Made by a program: the position numbers and the translations under genes. The notes beneath the pieces were generated by a model, which saw only the letters and a program-made list of their open reading frames with translations, made no database searches and had not been told where the DNA came from. 15,133 nt of DNA from Gemmataceae bacterium (GTDB lineage Bacteria > Planctomycetota > Planctomycetia > Gemmatales > Gemmataceae). The DNA is taken from contig SIAL01000031.1 in the NCBI GenBank assembly GCA_009691815.1, forward strand, positions 1-15,133, read 5' to 3'. This document shows, piece by piece, positions 1-6,073 of this stretch. Each line of letters begins with the position of its first letter. Position 1 is the first letter of the stretch.

Positions 1-33
1 CGCTTGGCGCATTTGCCTGATGCTTTTGCTTAG
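1..33 (+). CDS. possible C-terminal end of an upstream gene (partial)
   Basis: Frame 1 is open from the window edge through ten codons (RLAHLPDAFA) to a TAG at 31-33. Ten codons are too few to identify a family, and an open stretch this short can arise by chance. It is listed only because the other two forward frames give no better candidate for the end of a neighbouring gene, and because a GC-rich hairpin lies 70 bases downstream. The call is weak. Confidence 0.2.
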   Translation, partial: RLAHLPDAFA

Positions 34-104
34 TCCTTGCCGGACTCGATGATTGGTCCATTCAAATCGGTTTTGAACTAAAGATCCGGTTAGTGTTTTC
101 ATTC

Positions 105-123
105 CCTTCGGGGGGCCCGGAGG
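105..123. other. GC-rich hairpin between upstream gene end and tRNA-Lys
   Basis: The arms CCTTCGGG (105-112) and CCCGGAGG (116-123) form an 8-bp stem with one G-U pair around a three-base loop on the plus strand. Neither strand has a T-run after it, so it is not a textbook intrinsic terminator. It lies 15 bases beyond the 3' end of the minus-strand tRNA and could take part in tRNA 3' processing or end the gene upstream. Confidence 0.35.
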
Positions 124-137
124 ACGACAAAATCAAA

Positions 138-210
<73 letters not shown>

Positions 211-290
211 CTCAAAACCAAATTCTACGGTTTGGATCGGCAATCGCCCATCCCGCCCTTAAAATAGCCTTCCTCAAGGAGAACCGTACT

Positions 291-686
291 ATGTCCGCCG
301 GGATCACAGGATTGGATCATGTTTCGGTAATTGTGACGAATCCGGAGCGTTCCCGGCATTTTTACGGCACAATTTTGGGCCTAACGGAAATGGCTTCGCC
401 CAAAACATTTACTTTTCCGGTGATCTGGTACGACTTTGGGCCACAACAACTTCACCTTTTGGTGAAAAACGAGGCCGATAGCCCTAGCCCCCGCCATTTT
501 GCCCTAAAAATCGAGAATGCCTTGGCTTCACGATCCTATTTTCTTCGGCTGGGAATACCCATCGCCGAAACGACCCCTGTCCCCGGGGCGGATCGCTTTT
601 TCATTTACGATCCGGACGGCAACCGGATTGAACTCATTCAATGGGTTCGGCCCTATAATCCCCTCACGGATGGAAAGTCAGTCTAA
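291..686 (+). CDS. VOC (glyoxalase/dioxygenase fold) family protein
   Basis: This 131-residue protein has the size and pattern of a single vicinal-oxygen-chelate domain made of two beta-alpha-beta-beta-beta modules. The first module opens with LDHVSVIV (H10) and SRHFYGTILGL. The second carries RHFALKI (H69) and ends in the typical IYDPDGNRIELIQW (E114). H10, H55 or H69, and E114 sit where metal ligands occur in this superfamily, so a metal site is plausible. The family includes lyases, extradiol dioxygenases and resistance proteins, and the substrate cannot be read from sequence. A strong ribosome site (AAGGAG, eight bases before the ATG) fixes the start. It is the first gene of the operon, with its stop six bases before the cyclase start, so a role in the same pathway is inferred. 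Confidence 0.88.
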   Translation: MSAGITGLDHVSVIVTNPERSRHFYGTILGLTEMASPKTFTFPVIWYDFGPQQLHLLVKNEADSPSPRHFALKIENALASRSYFLRLGIPIAETTPVPGADRFFIYDPDGNRIELIQWVRPYNPLTDGKSV

Positions 687-692
687 ACAGTC

Positions 693-2441
693 ATGAGCAA
701 AGACCTTAGAGCCAAAGCCAAGGCACTTACCCTTGATAGGTTGATGCAATTGCGTGACCCAGAGGGGCATTGGGAGGGGAAACTTTCCTCCTCCGCCTTA
801 TCCACTGCGGTGGCCTTAAGCGCCCTCGCCTTGGCCTCGCCCCACCATCAAAAGTTGATTCAGGACGGAGTCATGTGGTTGGCCAAAACCCAAAACAAAG
901 ATGGGGGTTTCGGGGATACGGATCGAAGTAAAAGCAACATCTCCACCACACTTTTGGTGCTGGCAACACTACACATCACAAAAAGTCACGAAACCCATGC
1001 CGACACGGCCAAATGTATTCGGAACTGGCTGGGAACGAAATATGGCACCACCCCCTCTGAATGGGCCGAAGCGGTAAGGAAGCGGTACGGCAAGGACAAA
1101 ACATTCTCTGTTCCCATTCTGAACACCTTGGCGATTGCTGGTTTGGTTTCATGGGAAGAGGTCCCCTTTCTGCCCTTTGAATTGGCTGCCTTGCCCCAGT
1201 CGTGGTATCGCTTTGCGCAAATGCCGGTGGTTAGTTATGCCCTTCCTGCCCTGATTGCCATTGGTCTTTGCATTCAGAAAAACCGGGCTTCCTGGAATCC
1301 CCTAACCATGGGCCTTCGAGCGCTTTGCCGGGGCAGAGTTCTTTCCGTTTTGGAAACCATCCAGCCCAGTCATGGTGGATTTCTAGAAGCCACACCCTTG
1401 ACCGCTTTTGTAACCATGAGTTTGTGTATGTCTGGCGAGGCAAACTCGCTGGTGGTAAAGCGGGGCGTATCGTTTTTGGTGAAATCGGTTTTGGTCGATG
1501 GCAGCTGGCCCATTGATACCAACCTTTCGACTTGGGTGACCAGTTTGGCGGTAAATGCTTTGGCCAAATCGGGAGAGCTGTCAAAACTTTCTGGCCGGGA
1601 AAAACTCAGGGATTGGTATCTGGCTCAGCAATATCAAGCGAGGCATTCGTACACGGACGCACCTCCGGGGGGATGGGCGTGGACCCCCTTGCCCGGTGGG
1701 GTCCCGGATGCGGATGATACCCCCGGGGCCATGATCGCTTTGCAGGAACTTGGTCAGCCGGATGGGCCTTGGCGAAGGTTGGCCACAGATTGGCTTTTGG
1801 GTTTACAAAACCGTGATGGGGGCATCCCGACTTTTTGCAGAGGCTGGGGAAAGCTACCCTTTGACCGAAGTGGAACGGACCTAACCGCCCATTCGTTGCG
1901 CGCCCTTTATACTTGGGAAAAGGCGGATCCGAGGATTGGCCCGATGAGAAAACGGGCCCTGTCCTACCTTGCCGGGCAACAGCAAAAGGACGGATCTTGG
2001 TTGCCCCTTTGGTTTGGACATCAAGACGAACCCAAAGAAAACAACCCGGTTTTGGGCACCGCAAGAGTGTTGGCGGCCTATCGGGATTTGGACCTGATGG
2101 ATGGGGATCAAGCCAAGCGGGGTGTGGCGTTTTTGCAGGAGGCGCAGAATCCAGATGGTGGTTGGGGTGGCCACAAGGGAATCGATTCCCAGATCGAAGA
2201 AACGGGTTTGGTTTTGGAGGCCCTAAACGGATTAAAGTTCTCCAATGATTTGCGGATAGATGATTTGCGGATAAACGGGCAAAATTGGCTTGCACGGGCG
2301 ATTCTTTCTGGTGGTTTGCAAGAATCAGCACCAATTGGGTTTTATTTCGCCAAACTTTGGTATTATGAAACTATGTACCCAGTTGTTTTTGCCTTGGGGG
2401 CCATGGGACCGGAAACGGATCCATGTTCTGCCCCGTTCTAA
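693..2441 (+). CDS. squalene-hopene cyclase-like class II terpene cyclase
   Basis: This 582-residue protein belongs to the squalene/oxidosqualene cyclase family. The proton-donating class II motif DADDT (339-343, DxDD) is intact. QW-type repeats are visible at QNKDGGFGD (67-75), DGSWP (269-273), QNRDGGIPTF (372-381), QQQKDGSWLPLWFG (429-442) and QNPDGGWGG (485-493). The N-terminal HWEGKLSSSALS (26-37) matches the start of hopene cyclases, and GFYFAKLWYYETMYPVVFALG (549-569) has the pattern of their C-terminal end. It is shorter than classical hopene cyclases (about 630 residues or more). The DxDD motif means protonation-initiated cyclisation of an isoprenoid; squalene or a product of the prenyl synthase encoded next door are both possible substrates. 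No clear Shine-Dalgarno precedes the ATG, so translation is probably coupled to the VOC gene. A 15-bp tandem duplication sits near the 3' end. Confidence 0.88.
   Translation: MSKDLRAKAKALTLDRLMQLRDPEGHWEGKLSSSALSTAVALSALALASPHHQKLIQDGVMWLAKTQNKDGGFGDTDRSKSNISTTLLVLATLHITKSHETHADTAKCIRNWLGTKYGTTPSEWAEAVRKRYGKDKTFSVPILNTLAIAGLVSWEEVPFLPFELAALPQSWYRFAQMPVVSYALPALIAIGLCIQKNRASWNPLTMGLRALCRGRVLSVLETIQPSHGGFLEATPLTAFVTMSLCMSGEANSLVVKRGVSFLVKSVLVDGSWPIDTNLSTWVTSLAVNALAKSGELSKLSGREKLRDWYLAQQYQARHSYTDAPPGGWAWTPLPGGVPDADDTPGAMIALQELGQPDGPWRRLATDWLLGLQNRDGGIPTFCRGWGKLPFDRSGTDLTAHSLRALYTWEKADPRIGPMRKRALSYLAGQQQKDGSWLPLWFGHQDEPKENNPVLGTARVLAAYRDLDLMDGDQAKRGVAFLQEAQNPDGGWGGHKGIDSQIEETGLVLEALNGLKFSNDLRIDDLRINGQNWLARAILSGGLQESAPIGFYFAKLWYYETMYPVVFALGAMGPETDPCSAPF
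2245..2274 (+). repeat. 15-bp tandem duplication inside the cyclase gene
   Basis: Two adjacent 15-bp units (2245-2259 and 2260-2274) differ only at the last base. They keep the reading frame and encode the repeated residues DLRID-DLRIN (about 519-528), in the loop between the last QW repeat and the C-terminal helices. Replication slippage is the simplest origin. Confidence 0.85.
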
Positions 2442-2509
2442 CCTCAAACAAGGCAATGGGGCACCGGCACCCGCTGGTTGTTTGGTCGATTTGGGGAGGA
2501 TAGCACACT

Positions 2510-4381
2510 TTGTCCAGCACGATTGAACCACTCCTCGACATGAATGTTGGGGCACCCGGCGTCGGATTGCTCGTGCCAACGGCAAGTCCCGCCCCGGCGT
2601 CCCCTCGTGAGAAAAAAGACCTTACCGCCAAGATCAAAGTTGTCCCGGAAACGCGACTTTTGCGGGATCAGGTACGGGCGGAGGCCGCCCTAGTTGCCGC
2701 CAAACTCGATCGATCCAAGATGTTCAATAAGGATGAACTGCGGGCCATTGCTCGTGGCGTTTTGGATGGCATGGGCCTTGGGCATCAATACACCGGTTTC
2801 ACCGCGGTTTGTGTGGCCAATGAGTTTTGGCGTTCCGAATTGCAAGCGATCCCCTACCACAGGCGCCTCCTTTTGTTACCTCATTGTCTAAAGCACGCGG
2901 AAGGCTGCCCCGCGGATTATGATGATTTTGGTCTGGATTGCGAAAAGTGCGGAGCCTGCTCGGTTGCGGATTTCAAAACCAAGGCGGAAAAACTCGGCTA
3001 CAAGGTTTTGGTTTCCGAAGGGACGCCGATTGTCCTCAAAATCATCGTTAGCGGCCATGTGGATGCGATTGTAGGCGTTGCCTGCCTCAATGTGTTGGAA
3101 AAGGCGCTGGACAAAATCATCTTGGCAGGGGTCCCCTGTGTGGCGGCCCCGCTTTTGTCGAGCAATTGCAAAAGCACCTCGGTGGACATCGATTGGGTCA
3201 TGGAGATGATTGACCTGAAAACGCCGGAACCCGAAGTAAAATCCAAATCCTATATTCATCTGCTCCGTGCGGCAAACAGCATCTGTGATGAACCTGAGCT
3301 TACTCGGCTTGTTCCTCGGGCCCGGGCCGGAAAAGAGGTCCGCGAGGGCGATCCCCTGAGGCAGACCGAGGCGATCTCCTACGATTGGCTCTCCTCGGGC
3401 GGAAAGCGCTCTCGGCCGTTTATCACTCTGGCTGCTTTTGATGCCATGCGGGGAGCCCCGGGCACGCGTAGTATTGATGGTTTGGATCTGCCCGACCAAG
3501 TCAAAAGGGCCGCCGTTGCCATGGAGGTCTTCCACAAGGCATCCCTTATCCACGATGACATTCAAGACGATGATCCCTTTCGATATGGGATGGAAACCCT
3601 GCACAAGCGCCATGGTGTTGGCCCGGCGATTAATTTTGGCGACTATTTGATCGGTTGGGGTTACCGCCTCATTGCCAAGGATCGAGCGCTTTTGGGTGCC
3701 GATGTAGCCGCAGACCTCCTTGCAAGGCTTGCCGACGCCCATGTCAAGCTTGCCGAAGGGCAGGGCGCCGAGCTTTTGTGGAAACAATCCGAGGTGCGCG
3801 AACTCACCACAATCGACGCTCTTCGCCTCTATGCGCTAAAAACTTCGCCTGCTTTTGAAGCCGCGCTTTACACCGGGATTCGTCTGGCGGGTCCCGCCGA
3901 AGCCTACGAGAAAATGGTTGCGGAGTTTTCCAAGAACCTTGGGATTGCCTTTCAAATCTTAAACGACCTCGACGATTTTGAAGCAAGCAAGGGAAACAAG
4001 GTCATTGCGGCCCGGGATGTTGTTGCCGGACGGCCGACCCTGTTATTGGCCCTCGCCCTTGAAGGACTCAAAGGTGCCGACCGTCAAAGGCTTTTGGACC
4101 TGATTCAAGGACGCGTCACCCAGGGGGACATCCTGAGCTTGGTAATTGAGCTTTATGAAAAGGCGGAGGTGTTCGCCAAGGCCGAGAAACTCATCGAAAA
4201 GCTTAAGAACAAGGCCTTTGCGATTGCCGATGAAACCCAGCCCGAGGCGCTTCGCGACCTTCTTTACCACCTGATTGATAGCGTCCTTCAAAGGCAGGTC
4301 GAAGAGCCCGAAGCGGACGATCATCTGGTTCCACCCGTGCCTCTCCTGCAACTGAATCTGGTTTCCACTAATGGTGTCTAA
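2510..4381 (+). CDS. DUF116 domain fused to trans-polyprenyl diphosphate synthase
   Basis: This is a 623-residue two-part protein. Residues about 95-235 match DUF116: LLLPHCLK, then C126, C133 and a CEKCGAC cluster (C144, C147, C150), then GYKVLVSEGTP and a hydrophobic VSGHVDAIVGVACL segment. This looks like a metal or iron-sulfur site; the DUF116 function is unknown. Residues about 275-595 are a trans-isoprenyl diphosphate synthase with GGKRSRP (297-303), first Asp-rich motif DDIQD (349-353) and second motif NDLDD (485-489), in which the first Asp is replaced by Asn. The uninterrupted DDxxD and Ala at five residues before it fit a medium- or long-chain or geranylgeranyl-type enzyme more than a bacterial farnesyl synthase; exact chain length is not readable. 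The TTG start at 2510 is chosen because GGAGGA lies nine bases upstream; the ATG at 2540 is the alternative. The stop overlaps the next gene by 11 bases. Confidence 0.9.
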   Translation: MSSTIEPLLDMNVGAPGVGLLVPTASPAPASPREKKDLTAKIKVVPETRLLRDQVRAEAALVAAKLDRSKMFNKDELRAIARGVLDGMGLGHQYTGFTAVCVANEFWRSELQAIPYHRRLLLLPHCLKHAEGCPADYDDFGLDCEKCGACSVADFKTKAEKLGYKVLVSEGTPIVLKIIVSGHVDAIVGVACLNVLEKALDKIILAGVPCVAAPLLSSNCKSTSVDIDWVMEMIDLKTPEPEVKSKSYIHLLRAANSICDEPELTRLVPRARAGKEVREGDPLRQTEAISYDWLSSGGKRSRPFITLAAFDAMRGAPGTRSIDGLDLPDQVKRAAVAMEVFHKASLIHDDIQDDDPFRYGMETLHKRHGVGPAINFGDYLIGWGYRLIAKDRALLGADVAADLLARLADAHVKLAEGQGAELLWKQSEVRELTTIDALRLYALKTSPAFEAALYTGIRLAGPAEAYEKMVAEFSKNLGIAFQILNDLDDFEASKGNKVIAARDVVAGRPTLLLALALEGLKGADRQRLLDLIQGRVTQGDILSLVIELYEKAEVFAKAEKLIEKLKNKAFAIADETQPEALRDLLYHLIDSVLQRQVEEPEADDHLVPPVPLLQLNLVSTNGV

Positions 4382-4916
4382 TCCCTTAGGGTCGCCCGTA
4401 TTTCAAGCCGATGCCTTTCTCGCTAATCTGGTATCGGCGATGGGTGCCGATGGATTCCCTGCGTTTGATTTTGTGGAACCCGCCGACCTGCCCCAGACCC
4501 CGCTTCAGCTATTGGTACACCAACACCACATGACCGTGACACTCGAAGCGCATTATAAGGCGCCCCTTCGTTTGCAGGTTTTGGAACGCACCCAAATAGG
4601 AGACGCCTACACTCGTCGGATTTGCCTTTTTGAAACCGGGACGGGCAAACTGGTGCTTTATGGAGTCGTTCGGATCCATCTGAATTATTGCAAACCTGTC
4701 GTGAGGTTGGCCATCCTTGCCGAGGCGGAACCTTTGGGACGGATCCTCCTTCGCCATGGCGTTTTGACTCGTATCGAACTTTTGAACCTATTACGGGTAC
4801 GGGTCGAAAATGTTCCCATCCATTGGTTTGGCCCAAGGGAATCGGCTGTTTTCGGCCGAATTGCCGTGATCCATTGCGATGGCAAAGCGGCGGTGGAACT
4901 CCTTGAGTTGATCTAA
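4371..4916 (+). CDS. UbiC-like (chorismate pyruvate-lyase superfamily) protein
   Basis: This 181-residue protein follows the layout of UbiC/Rv2949c-type chorismate lyases, which release pyruvate from chorismate to give 4-hydroxybenzoate. Recognisable segments in order are LLVHQHHMTVTLEAH (47-61), close to the UbiC pattern LLxHxxxMTxxLExH; RRICL (82-86) at the place of the active-site Arg strand; PLGRIL (121-126), a family signature; and FGRIAVIHCDGKAAVELLELI (161-181), equivalent to the last strands, where E179 may match the UbiC catalytic Glu. The length is near that of UbiC (about 165). The ATG lies inside the end of the polyprenyl synthase gene with an 11-bp overlap and no separate ribosome site, so coupled translation is likely. 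Making an aromatic acid for prenylation is inferred from context. Overall similarity is modest, so another ligand or loss of lyase activity is possible. Confidence 0.68.
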   Translation: MVSNPLGSPVFQADAFLANLVSAMGADGFPAFDFVEPADLPQTPLQLLVHQHHMTVTLEAHYKAPLRLQVLERTQIGDAYTRRICLFETGTGKLVLYGVVRIHLNYCKPVVRLAILAEAEPLGRILLRHGVLTRIELLNLLRVRVENVPIHWFGPRESAVFGRIAVIHCDGKAAVELLELI

Positions 4917-5080
4917 TCCTCCCTGCGAAAAACCAGATTCCCAATCAGAAGGGGCAAAGCCACAGAACGGGAGGGTCTCAAGACAAAGGTCAGCAATCGG
5001 ACTAGGATTGGTTTGATGGCAGCAAACCAACCCCCATGTGTTCTATTGGACCAAATAATAAGGGCCTTTTCATCACCATT
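4917..5080 (+). other. non-coding, structured region after the terpenoid operon
   Basis: No convincing gene lies here. Directly after the UbiC-like stop, CCTCCC (4918-4923) pairs with GGGAGG (4969-4974), enclosing a small GATT/AATC hairpin (4936-4946) and the motif GGGGCAAAGCCACAG (4951-4965). A perfect 8-bp hairpin TTGGTTTG/CAAACCAA follows at 5008-5030 with a seven-base loop. No T-run follows, so a classical terminator is not supported. The segment could be a 3' UTR structure or a regulatory RNA. Confidence 0.4.
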
Positions 5081-5081
5081 T

Positions 5082-5105
5082 ATTTCAATTAATAATGATT
5101 GAAAT
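5082..5105. promoter_or_regulatory. perfect 8-bp inverted repeat, possible operator
   Basis: The arms ATTTCAAT (5082-5089) and ATTGAAAT (5098-5105) form an exact inverted repeat with an eight-base AT-only spacer apart from one G. It lies just upstream of the candidate promoter of the TIGR03067 gene, in an AT-rich patch that stands out from its surroundings. A dimeric regulator site is possible; chance in AT-rich DNA is the alternative. Confidence 0.3.
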
Positions 5106-5116
5106 GAATTTGTCCC

Positions 5117-5144
5117 TTTTACGTTCGAAACTTGCGGCTATAGT
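5117..5144 (+). promoter_or_regulatory. candidate sigma70-type promoter for the TIGR03067 gene
   Basis: A good -10 hexamer TATAGT (5139-5144) is preceded by a weak -35 TTTTAC (5117-5122) at 16 bases. Transcription would begin near 5151 and leave an 80-base leader before the ATG at 5234. The poor -35 keeps confidence low. Confidence 0.3.
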
Positions 5145-5233
5145 ATTCCACAAAGGATGTGCCCGGATTCAATGGGAATTCGGTTTGACCCCCTTTGTTT
5201 GAATGGACTCCAGGAAAATGGAGAAGGTGACCC

Positions 5234-5680
5234 ATGTTGAAATTGCGTATTGTGATGGGAATGATGGTTGGATTGTTGATCGCTGGAGTTGGAGTTACCC
5301 AGGAAACAACTTAAAAGGCCGACTCACCTGAAGGTAGTTGGAAATTGAGCAAAGGTGAGGCCGATGGCAAGGCCTTGACCGAAGAACAACTCAAGGGTGG
5401 AAAATTGGTTATCAAAGGCGATAACTACAAACTCACCATGGGCGAAAAGGAAGTTATCGAGGGAACAGAAAAACTGGACCCCACCAAGACCCCCAAGACA
5501 ATTGATATTGTAAATTCCAATGGACCCGACAAGGGTAAGACCTTTCTTGGGATCTACAATATCAAAGGCGACAGGTTCCGAGTGGCATTTTCACAACCTG
5601 GGAAGCCTAGGCCGACGAAATTCAAAACTGAACCGGAAAGCGGTCAATGGCTCCATGTTTGGACACGCACGAAGGATTAG
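5234..5680 (+). pseudogene. TIGR03067-family secreted protein gene interrupted by an in-frame stop
   Basis: The original frame starts at ATG 5234, with GGAGAAGG six bases upstream, and encodes a 26-residue signal-peptide-like leader (MLKLRIVMGMMVGLLIAGVG, then VTQETT). It then hits TAA at 5312-5314. The same frame continues at once with KADSPEGSWKLSKGEADGK and runs to 5680. The second part has the hallmarks of TIGR03067, a lipocalin-like planctomycete family of unknown function: EGSWKL, LKGGKLVIKGDNYKL and a closing QWLHVWTR. One base change to CAA, GAA or AAA would restore one open protein of about 148 residues. A cytoplasmic form could start at TTG 5345, but it would lose the signal peptide and has no good ribosome site. 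A recent nonsense mutation, a sequencing error, or stop readthrough could each explain the pattern. Confidence 0.75.
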
Positions 5681-5727
5681 GCACTTGGTTGATTTGTAAA
5701 TAACTTGTTTATGCCAACCCAAAAATG

Positions 5728-5774
5728 CATCCTGAGGAACCTTCAATAAGATTTCCTCAGGATGAAATTTTGTC
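5728..5774 (+). terminator. intrinsic terminator after the TIGR03067 gene
   Basis: A perfect 12-bp inverted repeat, CATCCTGAGGAA (5728-5739) and TTCCTCAGGATG (5753-5764), encloses a 13-base loop and is followed by AAATTTTGTC. The hairpin lies 48 bases after the stop at 5680. The stem is long and exact; the T-tract is short and starts three bases after the stem. Confidence 0.75.
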
Positions 5775-5837
5775 TTGGTACCTTTGCCCAAAGGTGTTGG
5801 CCTGAGAGGCACTTCATGGCTTCCTTCTCGGGGTATT

Positions 5838-5934
5838 AGATGGCTTATTTTTGTATCTCGTGAAACGGATGTTTTCGGGCGAATTGCCCTTTTTTTTGCG
5901 ATGGGAAGGCGGCGGTGGTTTCATCGAGTTGATC
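5838..5934 (+). pseudogene. frameshifted fragment of a second UbiC-like gene (3' end)
   Basis: Bases 5861-5934 align almost end to end with 4841-4913, the last codons of the intact UbiC-like gene. GTTTTCGG-CGAATTGCC, GCGATGG-AA-GCGGCGGTGG and GAGTTGATC are shared in order. Relative to the intact gene the fragment has two single-base deletions, one in a run of eight T (5890-5897) and one near 5919-5921, so the residues VFGRIA, CDGKAAV and ELI fall in three successive frames. Upstream the resemblance fades (IRWLIFVSRETD continues the first frame to about 5838) and no N-terminal part is seen. It appears to be the relic of a duplicated or formerly neighbouring paralogue, cut off at the terminator on its left. 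Two homopolymer read errors could account for the shifts but not for the missing 5' part. Confidence 0.65.
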
Positions 5935-6073
5935 TTATTTGCTCCAGGGAACACTTTCCTGGTAATTTCCGGAGGTGTACCAAATGAAACTTTCCAAACA
6001 ATTATCGGAAGGAAAGGAGTTTTAGGAATAACGATTTGGATAGAATGATCGTTGGAGAAGCGGGGAATCGTTT
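5935..6073 (+). other. kinase upstream region with a 13-codon ORF
   Basis: No established gene is seen. A 13-codon ORF (ATG 5984 to TAG 6025, MKLSKQLSEGKEF) has a strong GGAGG ribosome site nine bases upstream. It may be a leader peptide or a leftover start of a lost gene. A TAGAAT at about 6041-6046 could be a -10 element for the kinase, but no good -35 is visible. Confidence 0.25.

Noticed and set aside
1606..2334. Long minus-strand open frame (242 codons) inside the cyclase gene
   Set aside because: It is fully antisense to a well-supported cyclase, rich in Pro, Arg and His, without a recognisable domain, and explained by codon bias of the sense gene.
2888..3787. Minus-strand open frame of 299 codons inside the DUF116-prenyl synthase gene
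   Set aside because: The plus strand carries clear catalytic motifs throughout. The antisense product shows no family motifs and no ribosome site.
4423..4944. Minus-strand open frame (173 codons) opposite the UbiC-like gene
   Set aside because: The sense strand has UbiC-like motifs and operon coupling. The antisense peptide is low in recognisable structure.
5008..5030. Intrinsic terminator at the end of the terpenoid operon
   Set aside because: The hairpin is exact but is followed by a C-rich stretch and not a T-run, so it was kept only as an unassigned structure.
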